Assembly (NCBI GenBank): GCA_037389465.1 | Contig: JAZARR010000212.1 | Coordinates: 124,001-188,000, forward strand | DNA from: Baylisascaris procyonis | Taxonomy: Eukaryota; Nematoda; Chromadorea; Rhabditida; Ascarididae | DNA: 64,000 bases | Reading direction: 5' to 3' | In this document: one piece after another, positions 13,673 to 26,300 of the stretch | Layout: each line of letters starts with the position of its first letter | How positions within the stretch are numbered: position 1 is the stretch's first letter | Program-made: the position numbers and the translations under genes | Notes under the pieces: generated by a model | Databases searched by the model: none | The model's input: the letters and a program-made list of their open reading frames with translations, nothing else | What the model was told of the DNA's origin: nothing

Positions 13673-16600
13673 AAAATTCACATCGTTGATCACTTCTGCA
13701 AACGAATCGCCTTAATCAGCATGCGTAATGGTTTCGCTTATTGACAACTGAAGTATCATATAAGGGAGATGAGGAAACAGCTAGGGCCACCCTGTTGCTT
13801 TACCTTGACTTGGCCATGCGAAAAAGTGTGATAGCCTTAACGGGGTATGCATATACGTCAGCAGACAACTTCGGTGAGTCGATGGACTCAAGTCGGGAAT
13901 AGAGTACCTTCGCCATGGATTGTGCACTGTGGAAAAATGCACAGCAAAGAGCAGGAGAAGTTGTTTAATTCCATCGACATCGAACAGTGTGGTACACTGT
14001 TCGCATTTTTCGCTATTGAAGGTGGATGCCTCAGAACAGCTTATCGTGAGCACACAAAACCTGACGGAGTTGACCTATGACCGAAACGATTCCGAACTGA
14101 GCTAGACACGTGAATGACCGATTCCAAGCTGCAATCACGTGCGCACCCCATCACTTCCTCATCTCCGGCTTAGTCTATTCACGTTTCGCCATGCGTCACC
14201 GGGTCCACACCTTCCTCTCGAGCGTAACTTCGACCGCGTCACATCTTCCCAAATAACTTATGCTTCTGAACTGCAAATAAAGGCGCCGCGAGAAAAACGC
14301 CACATTGGACGAATAATACAACAGGTTCACCTCAACAAATACCACGAAATTGGGTATTTCATATGCAGTTTGTGTTGCCGAGGTCCATTCTGCAAGCAAT
14401 TTTGACCGCCGAAGCATGTGGAAGTCATGGCGACACTGTAAAGCCCTTCTCACATTTATATTGCTTCAAGTGGAAATTGATTTTCGTTGAGGGTGGACGT
14501 TGTAAAGGACCAATAATGTATTCAACAAATCAGCATTATATTTGTGCAAAATTACCTTCCCTTACAACAATATCCGGTCACCAGATTTCAATAGAAACTT
14601 CTAGAGTTCCCACAAAGGGTGCTATCCACATGTTCACTCTGTGAGAGTGAGATACGCTAAGAAAGACGATAAGCGGTTTGAAGAAAGCTTTGCTTCATCC
14701 TCTCTCCCGTTCGGAATTAAGCGATCCCGATTAGGAATCTAGAGGATCAGAGCTGATCTGACAGTCGATATGTTGCGATGAAAAACGATGCATTGCTACT
14801 CGCATACTCGGTGTTTACTTGGCAGCTTTCGGTTATTTCTTTTCCTTGCAAAAACACTTCTTCGATGCTGACAGCTGAAAGTTTCGTAGTTCTTTTCCGG
14901 CTGTCAAACATTTCTTCGATAAAAACACCACAAACTGCGTAGCAAACACTCATTTCCGTGGCATCTGATGAATGCCCACTGCTTTGTGATTGTTCCGTTT
15001 CAAGATGTATCTCCACCAAATTGGGTAATAGTATGATAATGTCGACGGTTGGTCACCAGAACATCGGATACTGCGGCAAACTATGACAGCAATTATATCC
15101 TCGATGACGTCATCTTCCCTTGTTTGAATGTGGCTAAATGTTGCAATGCTTTCTTTGAATTCGCACAAAAAACATGCGGAAATAAATGACCCCTCACTCC
15201 ACCCTTTGATCTTAAATGGAGTAACGCCATCAAAAACCGATCACAGTAGATGAGGGAAAATTTTGAAAAAATTCATTGAAGGAAGCATACAAAAATGGTT
15301 TTTTCTGTCGCACTTACGTACTTGCAGATCTGCGGACAATTAAAACTCAAAAAAAAAAACAAAAAAAAAAAAACAAAAAAAAACAGCTCACTGCAAGAAA
15401 CAGACTCATAAAGTTCCCTGTTGATACATAAAAATCGCCAGTTTAAATTTAAATGAGCTAAAAATGATATCAATGAGGATTTCAGTGCGACTAAATACCG
15501 CATTTTCCGTTTATGTGCTTTCGATGAGGGGCTTAGTTGTATAAAGGGTAGAAAGCAAAGGGAGGTGGGGCGGGGAGAGGGAAGAGGGAGGTGGGCATTT
15601 GGTACTCGCAGTTCCAAAAACAATAGAGCATTTGAGAGAGAAATGGGAAGCAACTCCACCAAAGTGAACCCAAAGAGACTGATATTTGTGTTATATACCA
15701 GCGGGATCATATTGTGAGGCTTATGCCTCTAGAATCTCTCAAAATCGAAATACATTCGAGTGGAGAGGCTCGAAGAAGTGAAGGCTCTTACAAACGAAGA
15801 ACCACGGTATATATCAACGCTAGAGCATTCTTATTTAGCAAGCATTTATCTCCTATTCCACATTCCTATCACAATAAATCTATTTAATACAGAAGTCTTT
15901 ACATCAGATAAACGCAAACGTGCGCTAAAGTGTATTTTTTTGGGTATCAAAAATGATTCGGATGTGGAAATCCAACGAATTGAGAATCGATATTAGAAGA
16001 GGTAGCAAAAAGAAACGTTGTGAAATGCAAATGATTGTTATATTACTAAAGAAGAAGCAATCTAAATGAAACAACCCAATGACTTGCTTATGGTTAGAGA
16101 TTGTTTCTGTGTATATTTATTTCGTCATTTCGTCATTAAAGATGTTTTGGCTTTGTCGATAGTGAAATCAGACCCCAAAAGAATGATTCCCTTTATGGTG
16201 ATAACTTAACGTTAAAGGGAAATCCTTTCAAGCCAATCTCTCGCAGCTAATTTCAAAGGATATCTCAAGAGTGGAATGTCATAAGATGGAAAAATGGGTT
16301 TCTTGAAAGAAAAGAAATGAATACACTCGAAAGAAAAGAAACGAATACAATTGAAGCACGACCCGTAAATCCCAGCAGCAGCACTCTGAAGGACGCATTC
16401 ATCCACTAGAACAAGATCCTGAAATAAAATCATTTTCCAACCTGGTGATATCCCGTTACTGCACAGAACAGTGCATGATTCCTTAGTACTGTATCGAATA
16501 ACACTGATCGAATCTTCAAACCGCATCTCTGTGGTTGCGCCCATCCCAACCATCACTTCTCTGTCGTCGCCTGACCGTTTCCTCGACCAATCTCACGAAT

Positions 16601-19600
16601 ACTGGCGGAAAAATGTTACATAGTGCTCATCGAAGGTTGCACAAAATGTTACATACACAAATTCTACAGTATTCAACTGTCTGCAACCCATAAAAAAGAT
16701 AGCTAATCGTAGTGAAGCCACATTATGGATAGCATTCTATATGCATCAAATTTCACTGCAATAAGTGTCCTGTTTTCCGAGTTGATACTATCGGAGAGGC
16801 AGACGGATGCGTATGCACACATAGACATGACGTTTTTATGATGAGCTACAGCAAAAATTTGCAGAATGTGGCAAACGAGATGTGCTTTCATGATGTAAAA
16901 TGTCATACTATTACCACTCTGAGAGTAAAAATTAACAAAAACCACATTCGAACCAACTCTCCAACATCTAATTTCTATGAATTAAAGAACAGAATGTTTT
17001 TTTCCGTCGCAACTGCGGGCATTAGAGTTAGCGACAGCTGGTTAGCGGCACTGATGGGAACTGAGATGGCCGTGGAATCGTTTTCCCCTTATTGTCTCGA
17101 AAGTGTGAAGAAGAGATCGAACTGCTTTTGCATAATGCTGTGTATATGTTCACTAACCGTTGATATATTAATGGTTGCTTTTGCAATTAACCAACAATTG
17201 GTGTTAGCCGAAAGAAGCGGAATAGGTGAATGGAGGGAAAGGAGGGCAACATTGGCAAAATTTCCAGTGTGGTCAAATTTTTCTATCGACGCATCGTAAA
17301 AGTGACATCATTTTCCAAATCCTCAACACAAAGAGTATCGGATCCCTTTAACGCTTGAAAAATGTCACTATAAGAAAAACGGAAGCTGCAGCAACATTAC
17401 AATGATTTTCACAAAGCGCACTGTGACGACGTTGTCTGCGGTATCGGTGTTTATTGGTTTATCTGGCGATTTCAACTAGAATACCACCGACGACAGACTT
17501 AAGGAACTTGCCAAGAATAATTTATATTATAGGGTTGCTTTCCAAGCCATTTTCCGTCATTAGCTTCGAAATGAACTTTAGAATAATTTTCGAAACTTCC
17601 ATCAGTTTTTGGTGTAGATAATGAAGAAAATGAAAATAAAATGTATTAATTTCATCATCTCCCACATAGGATTGTTTCGCATACGTTGAATAGCTCATGA
17701 CGGCGATTAATCAACTACATCGAATGCAAAAGCACATATCGAACTAGGTAATGTGGTGTGGTTATCCACTCGTTCTATTTAAAAAAAAAAAGAAAAGAAA
17801 AAAAACGAAAGAAAGAAAAACAACAAAACGTCGAATTATAAACAGAGTTGCGGCTGTTATCGATGCCTAAACGCATGTGAATCTACTGCAGTCGTCACGA
17901 CGGACAACCAGCTGTCGGTTGTGGTTAGTCGTTGTGAATGTAAAGAAGAGCGAGAATGACAGATTCGCTGATTAATCACTAGGTGGGCACCTTTTCATTC
18001 CTTTCTTAATAGCATTTCAAGAAGCTGAACGTTGTATAGGCAATGAATGCAAAAAAAAAGCAGTTCGACATCTCTCAGTTACGTTTCAAATATTTGACTT
18101 GTTCGAATAACAGTCGAGTTCTTCATCAATATTTTTAGCCAGATTCAGAAATCAAGTAAATACAAACTCTAAACAAAGCGATTTTTGGTTACGTTATTGA
18201 CCGGTAGAGTGAGAAGACCCCATTGATGCTCTCGAAAACGAACAAAATAATGGAAAAACGGGTCGAAACAATAACTTGAGGTAAGATAAAGAATTCAGCA
18301 TATGGATTTGTCGAGTGATATTCATGAGATGAACACGAAGATCACGTGGTGAACCTCGTCGAATTGACACAAATAGTCGTGATTATTCAGTGCAATGATT
18401 AATGACAAACGATCGCTTAGAAAAGCGACTGGATTCCACTGAGTGAAGTTGAGAAATGCTATCGGACAAGGCAATCGAATTCCTTGCAGGCTAGCAAACA
18501 AGTGCTGTTATGCGCGCAATGATGTTCCAGAAATCCTATCTTGTAAACTATAATTTTTAAAGGTAATACGACGCAAGGACAGGTATGTTGCATAGAGGAG
18601 ACAGTTTTCTGTCGTGAAAACTTTCGTCGAGGAGCGGTGTGATCTGAGCAGAACCCTCGCCAGAAGCCATCTGCCGAGAATACAGATCTTGTCAGGAAGG
18701 AAGTAGGGAATTTTCGTATTGTCTGGGTACTCGGCGAAGAGTATCTAAAGGAGCGGGTCTCTATAGCGTACCACCTTTGCCAAGTGGATATATATATAAC
18801 GAAAGACTGCAGAATAATTCGAGTTTTCTAAGTGTTCGTTTGTTAATAGTATTAGATCAACTACATGGAGATTGAAGTTACCCCTCACTGAAACACCAAT
18901 CTCATTCTGTTTATTGTGTCGAAGAGACAAGAATAACTGTGCCGCACAACGTTATAAACTGAAACGTTCAGCTCCCTTAGTCGGAATATTCAAACACGAT
19001 CGCCAATATTAACGATCGAAAGAATTAATCGAGGCCGAAAAAAAAATGAATTCATTGAATACTATAAGCGAGAATCGTAGCGTCATGGAAGCATTTATAA
19101 AAAAATAGAAATTTCAAAATATGAATGATATAAAAACTTATTTCGCAAAATTGTTAATATTCCAGGCTACAGCTTTTTATACGATGTGTGTATTGAAATT
19201 GGCTCAAAGGAAGGTGTTAAATGTTTACCGACGAATGGGATTTCGATTGAAATTCCTTAGATGGCGGCTACACAATGGAAAACTCGCCTCCTAAAGGTGT
19301 TCTATAAAATACGACCAGCATAGTATCCAAATCTTTTTTAAGTTTGACCACCTACAACCATTCATGCTTAGATTCAATGACATTTCACCAATCGATCAAT
19401 GTAATTGTAGATCATCCACTATCCGCAATATATCGCATAAATTTATTGGTTTTATAGGACCCGTTTCAGAGCATATTCCTTTTCGAATGATAAGCCGTGC
19501 TTGTTCAACTAGCTAAGACAATAATCTGGGAGGGAATAAACATGGAAAATTGAGGATCATCGTCAAAATATTGCGCTCTCACTATCAACACAATTGCCCT

Positions 19601-20330
19601 GATGCATAAGTACGCCCTTTGTGGCACCAATGTTTTCCTCAAAAATTGTGGCATCAACAGACTACCTACTGTGGCGAATGTTCTTAGAGGACCTAGAATT
19701 GCCTCTCGAACAATACTCAAACAAAAAACACCTATTCAATGACCAACGGTAAATAAACCATTTTTTTTCCAAATGGATAGTAATGACTTGGATTACAATC
19801 TTGATAAAAGCGTGGGAGGACAAGAAGGGAGGAGGGGAGGAGGTATATATACCGCACCCACTCCTATGCGTTATCCCACAACCAGGTAAGGAGCAATCGA
19901 TTCTCGAGCCAAAACATTCCGAATACACGTGTTAATACCGACATGCACTGACCTATGCAACATCTAGCAGTTGGCTTAATAACAATTCGTCAATGCCGTT
20001 AACTTCAGATATATTCTAATATGAACAGAAATGGATGCAAACTATCGAGCATGCATCTTATGGCCACCGGTTGCTCAACGGCAATGTAAGCAGCACAACG
20101 GCCTGCAAGCATAAACCACATCTGCTGCATGCGAAAGATTCTTTGCCTTCTAAGGAATACTTTATAAGTCTTCGAGGGATGAAAATACTTTATAAGCCAA
20201 AATGATAATAGGAGACGTTGTACACTGAGCCATCAACAATCATAACACAAAATCAATACAATAGCACTTTAATTATGAAAGAAAGAAATGCAAACTCAAC
20301 CAATCACAACAACAACCAAATCACTGCGTA
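13673..20330. other. Intergenic region between png-1 and gly-2, no confident gene
   Basis: About 6.7 kb with no exon chain I can support. It contains A-rich tracts (15351-15384, 17779-17822), a G/A-rich stretch near 15550-15600 and a TGACGTCA palindrome at 15105-15112. It should hold the gly-2 promoter and the png-1 3' UTR. Two orphan frames are listed separately in the findings: plus 16838-17299 (153 codons) and minus 16556-16212 (114 codons). I recognise neither. Confidence 0.5.
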
Positions 20331-23300
20331 TTACTTCAGCTCAACAGTAACGATCATATCGGGCTCCGATGACTTCAGCTCACTTCTGAAGAGTTGTGCG
20401 TGTTGCCAGGCACACTGGCCCGTTCCACCCGAGAACGTCACCTTAATGTCGACTTGACCATCTTTTGGCGATTCGAGGGTCAATTTACCTGAATCATGCA
20501 ACGGAATGCAAACATCTCCGCAGCACACAGTTGCTGTTACGATGCCCTAAAATAAACAAATGAGTGAAAGTAAATAGATAACACTATTAGGGACACACCA
20601 TCTGCCTGAATGTCGATAATATGGAAGAGACGCACGTTGGGCTCAATTTAATGAACAAGAAGTGGGTGGTCTTTGTCGAGGTGCGTATATTTGATCATCT
20701 ACTGCGGCATCTCTTCTGTGGCATTCGGCACGCGCTGCAATCGCAAAGAAATAATGCTTGGTGATAGTTTGTTTCTTTAAAGGGACATATTTAACACAAG
20801 GATGAGCTGTTCCCATTTCACTTAATGAAGTACTTATAGCGCCAACTAGTGGAAATTCATCTGATGCCCACATATGCAGTATAGATGAAACCACTGCAAG
20901 AATTATGAGTGAATTTTCGCTAAATAAAGGAGAACTTTGCTTCGGAGTGAGTTCATCCAATAAGCACTCGAATAATCAAAGCTTTATTTGCGGGAATACG
21001 CCTAAGGTAATTGTATTCAGTAAGAAACTTACTTCCTCATACTTGGTGATCCCTTTCAGTTCAACGCTGAGTGTTTTGATGCTGAGCCCTTCCAAATCCA
21101 ACGACCAGCACAACTCGCCGGTAGATTTTCCCTCTTTTCGACAGATATAGGCCATCTTCCAATCACTCTCCTCGTTACGGAAAACGTCTCTTTGCTTATT
21201 GAGTAAGTTTCCCCAACCTTTTATCACCTCATCACCTCGCTTATATTCATCTTTGGCACATGTGTACTCCAATCTAAAAATAACTAACTGAAATCCAGAA
21301 AGCAAAGCATAAAAAACAAAAAAAGAAACCGGCCGGGAATATGTTGATGCAGTCATAAAGTTAATCAAAGTGTGCATCGAATGATGCTGCCAGAAGGCTA
21401 AACATTTTGAGGCAGCAAAAAGGAATGCCCCCAATCGTTTTTGTTTGGTGAATAAAAGGATATCTTCCGTTACTTCAATTCATTTCTCGAACATAAACCT
21501 TAAATTGAAGAAAACAGGAAGCCGGGTTCTTCTTGTGCAACGTTCCAGCCCGTCCAAACCATAAAGAAGACACTATTTCGAGGACTGCCTAATGGCAATC
21601 ATAGAGCCACTTTAGCGCTGCTTTTGCCTATTGCCAACTTTTCGACCTTTCCGTATGCTGCAGTATTGTGGACCATAACAACTACGAAAATATGGAACAA
21701 ACAGATGAAGCGAATAAAAGGCAATTTTAAGAAAAAAGCCACCTGAAATATTTAGAGGCAAGTTCATTGTCATTCGGTCTAAGAACCACGGAAATGGGAG
21801 CTGACTTCGAACAGCAGCCCAGTTCGTTTCTCGCCTCTCTCCACTTCACGGAGCCGGTTGTCCTGCCTTGATGCTCCGCTTCACTTCCTTCTCGTAATTG
21901 GAGGCTGGGGCTAAGAAATTCGATGAGCTCTTTCAAGTAACGTCGATCCAACTCGTTCTTTCTCTCCACAAACATCGACCGCTCGTAGCGGGCATTCAAC
22001 TTCTACCATAAACAATTTGAAAGTAATCAGCACATCTGTATGCAATGAAGGAGATTCTCTCTTCAGTACTATCGTATGACGTCATAGAAAGACGATAGAA
22101 TCATTGAGATTAGATACAAATGTGTATCTCAAGTGTAACGTATCTATTGAATCTCTAACTTTCAACGCTTGTTCGATTCTGTCTGCTTTAGAAATCTCAA
22201 AAATAGTATTAGTTTCTCGTGCAATCGATTCTAAAGATGTTAACAGCGAATACACTTTTCAATTTCCCATCGCGAGGCGAACTTTTTGTGTAAGGTCTCG
22301 CAAAGAAGGGATTCGCACATTAAGAGCCAATAAACCACATTAGAGAATTTTACATTACCAAATGCTATAAACAAATAAAAACTCCCATAATGAATGCAGA
22401 ATGTTGTTACTTAAAATTAAAAGCAAACTCCTTCTCGCCTTCCCTACGTACATTATTCACGGTATTTGTTTGTAACTCTTCTTTACCTTTCCTGTCGTTA
22501 ATGCATTTCAAAAAAAAAAAAAAAAAAAAAAAATCTCAAATATGGATAGCTTCAATACCAGAAGGAAAAAATTCGTAAAATTTCTACAAGGAAAAACATT
22601 TTTTTCTGATATAAGGAAGAGAAAAGAAAACATCTTTGATATATAGAAGGGCAAAAAAAAAACAAAAAAACAACGAGAAGCATTCTGAGGAAAATCGGAA
22701 GTTTTATTTTAAAAGATCACAAATACCACCTTAATGAAATTCAGCAAAACACTCTCTCTGCAAGCCGACCTCCTGCTAAGAACTTTCAAATGATCGAATG
22801 TGTATCTCCATGTAACGTCACGAACGTGATCCACACCGAACGCGATAACGTATGTAAGCTTCTTTCCCCAGCCCTAAAAAAAATTCGTTTCAACGACTGA
22901 CTGCCTAAAAACAACGATTGAAACAAAAACAGCTTGCCTAAGAACACTGCCATTCCTTCATAATGGGAAGGAAACGAGAAGGGAAAGATGCCTCACCTTC
23001 GAAAGGCAGGAGAAGATGGGATTCCAATGTAATGAAGTGACTATCAAACAACTCACTGATTTTAATGAATAGCTTCACATGAATGCTTTCTATTGAATGG
23101 ATTTATAAACAGGCATATAAATAATGAATGCTTGTTCATCCTATCCATATAATTGCGTTGTGAATCTATAATGAGTGAATAAGGTGGCGAATAAACAGAG
23201 TATAAGAATTGTGCTATTGAAACAAACGCGAAACGATAACCCTTTCATAAAGAAGAGGAGTGTCAATAACATTTTCGCATGGATCACAGTGTACCCATCG

Positions 23301-26300
23301 ATCCATACTCTTGATCCATACCTCGCACCAAACGTGATCCGTTTCGTCGTGCACCCATCTAGGATATTGTCGTTAGCAAAAAATAATCAAAATATGAAAA
23401 TCGTTTTTCAAACTTCAACCGTTATTATGCGTTTAAATAACCAGTGTGACTTTGAATGAGAAAAAAAAAAGGATTAAGCGACAATCGAGCATTCCACAAC
23501 ACAGATCCCTAATAACAAAAATCAAAGACTCTTGAATGCATTAATTCTATGTTCCATGAAGTCATCGTTTCGTTGCGGAAACATATGCTATAGATGAGAG
23601 TGCTACAAAGTGCTGATGGCTGATAGTTGGTAGGAGTGAAGCTGCTGGATGGCCACGTGAAATTGAGCTATTTCAATTCGTTGCAACTAAAGTATATAGC
23701 GCATAATTTTGGTTTTTTAAAATCGAAATTCGATGTGCTTGCTATTGGTTGTTTTGCTAAGCATCGGCTGCCTGTCTTCCTTTCAAGATAACAAATTTAG
23801 CCTCCCTTGAGCAATGCTCGTCGCTATTCGTTATCACAAGCAACTGGGTGTGAATATCTATAAAGCTGTTAATGATGGAAAGAAATTTGCGGCAGTCAAT
23901 TCGCTAATTGAGAGTGCTCATCAAATACAGACCCAATTTTGCAAGTCCTTTCAGTCCAACTATTGCACATAAACGAAGTAGGAATACTATAAAAATTTGC
24001 TCCGTTCACTGATGACATTTTAAAGACTCATAAAGAGACAAAAGAGTTGACTCTGTCGAACGGCGTCAATCATCTTGGATAGGTCGACCATAACGAAACG
24101 TTGTGATATGTAACAATAACAAGCAACAAAAACACTTCAAATATAGCAATAAAATACGAAAAGTACAAAAGTATTTGCGACAACCTAATACTAGTGTCCA
24201 TTCAGAGAATAAGCAGTGCAATTTTAATATATGAATAGAGTGGACTATTCGAATGCGTGAAAACTTCAAATATATATTTCTACATGAGAAAAGCAATCGG
24301 TCTCGGATTTGCAAAAAATCGATATAATATAGTTGCACTGAAAAATAATTACTGACAAAACTTCTTTGAAATGATTTCTATTAAGCTGACGCGCATATCA
24401 CAACGATAATCAGTAATACAGAACAAACAATTTAGGTGCTACATTACATGATAGTTTGAGCAAAAGATATGTATTCCACTATCGCAATGGAACGGAAGTA
24501 ATTATCACAATTTGCCTGAAAGCCTCTCACTAACTAATTTTACGATAGGCAACCAAAAGTAGTAAAAAGAGTAAAAGACTTTATCTAGAAATAAATTTCA
24601 AGTAGACAGTGAATAAATTCCAAACAAAACAAATAAAAAATAGAATTTCTATAGAATACTAACCGAGTTTCCAACTGAAGAGCTCGACAGCATAAAACAA
24701 AACAGTTCGCCCATTCTCCACAGCGACCCTTCCTTAAAATATATTCGAAAGTACTAATAAACGAATAGCCCTTCAAATACAACGCATTATTTCAACTTAA
24801 ACAATAGCATTGTTTAGCTAGGTCTTCATCCCTAAAATGAATGACTATCATTGTCGCCATGAAATCTTTCCAACGATTTACTCATACAAATAACAATAAA
24901 GTCGAAACACATGCATCGATACGAAGCAACAAACAACCTGAAAGAGTGATACAATAGATTAAGAGCTCGTCAAATCACCAACCATAAAAAGAAGGAATGA
25001 TTTCTTCATTTATATAAATTTGCTACTTAACCTTTTCGAACATGAATTCATAAATCGACGAAAGCAGTATGGAATCCATCTAATTTGTAAAATAGATGAG
25101 AAAATTGTGACAAACAAGTAAGTGATAAGCCAGGGGGCTGTAGAAGAGTGTTTCAACTATCAGTGGGAACAACTGCAGCACTTGCATCACCGATCAGCAA
25201 TTCAATGAGGTGAAAAGAGCTCCTCACACTGAACGCTCTGTTCACTCTCGTTCAACGGCTTGCTTTGTTCAGATTAAAAAATCTTGGCTCGCTTTTGTTT
25301 GTTTTATGTTTAAAATGATAAAAATTTTGATTGCTTTATGTACGCCTCATTTGCTTTCTAAAAAATCGATTTGGTACAGTCGCCTTAGTTCAAATTTCGG
25401 TTCAACAACTATAAAATATTTTTTGAAGCTTTCCACTTCAATAATAAATAAAAATGTTGAAACACAGAACTCCACCTAAAAAACCCTTCGATTGCTCAGA
25501 TCTAGTAGATAGATATTATTTAAGAAATTACAAACAGATTTCAGAACAGATATTATAAAGATAAGATTTCAATAATCCCAACGGCTCAATCAAAGCCGTT
25601 GGAATTAGCGCAAATGTTAGATTAACAAACAAAAGAGATTAGCGCAATTGCTAGATGACTCAAAAATAAGGCAAAGCTGACCTCGTCTCTAGAAGTTTCA
25701 CAGGATCATTGTAGCGAGGAAAGCGAACATCTTTTGCACAAGAATTGCAGACGTAAACCTCAACACGATCGGCTCCAAATTCTCTTTCTTCCTCTGATGG
25801 TGTTCCCTTCTTCTCTGATAAGGGAAAAATTTTGGTTATTTTTATATTTCTTTGCTGTTCATGTGTAAAACATTTGTGCAACACAGCACAATCTTGACAA
25901 GCATAACTAAAGGTCACATAAGTTTCGAATAGGTCAAAGACATAGAATGAAGTGTAATGAAAAAAAAAAAACGATCTAATTTTCAGCTGCATTAAATGAT
26001 ACAATGTTTACTCTATAAAAAAAGAAATGCAGCACAATATGCAGTTGTCAATGCAACGCAGCGTCGCGAGCAAATTCATAACGTTTGCATTAAACCAAAG
26101 CCGATTAAAATTTTATAATTTAAACACTACAAAGGCATGCCATAGGAACGCCATGTCTGTCTGTATGTATGTATCTGTCTGTCTATCGGATGGTTTCAAA
26201 TGATGCATTAATAAAACTAGTATTACGAAATTTAGTGCTCATATTGTATATTAAAAGATGACGCCTTTCACCATGGCCCAATTTTAATCTACCAACCTCG

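Noticed and set aside
15273..15710. A 145-codon minus-strand frame
   Set aside because: It runs through A-rich/T-rich and G/A-rich simple sequence. The composition explains the openness, and no homology or exon borders were seen.
20905..21150. Plus-strand frames over the png-1 C-terminal exons
   Set aside because: They are antisense shadows of the PAW-domain exon, which is phase-matched and conserved on the minus strand.
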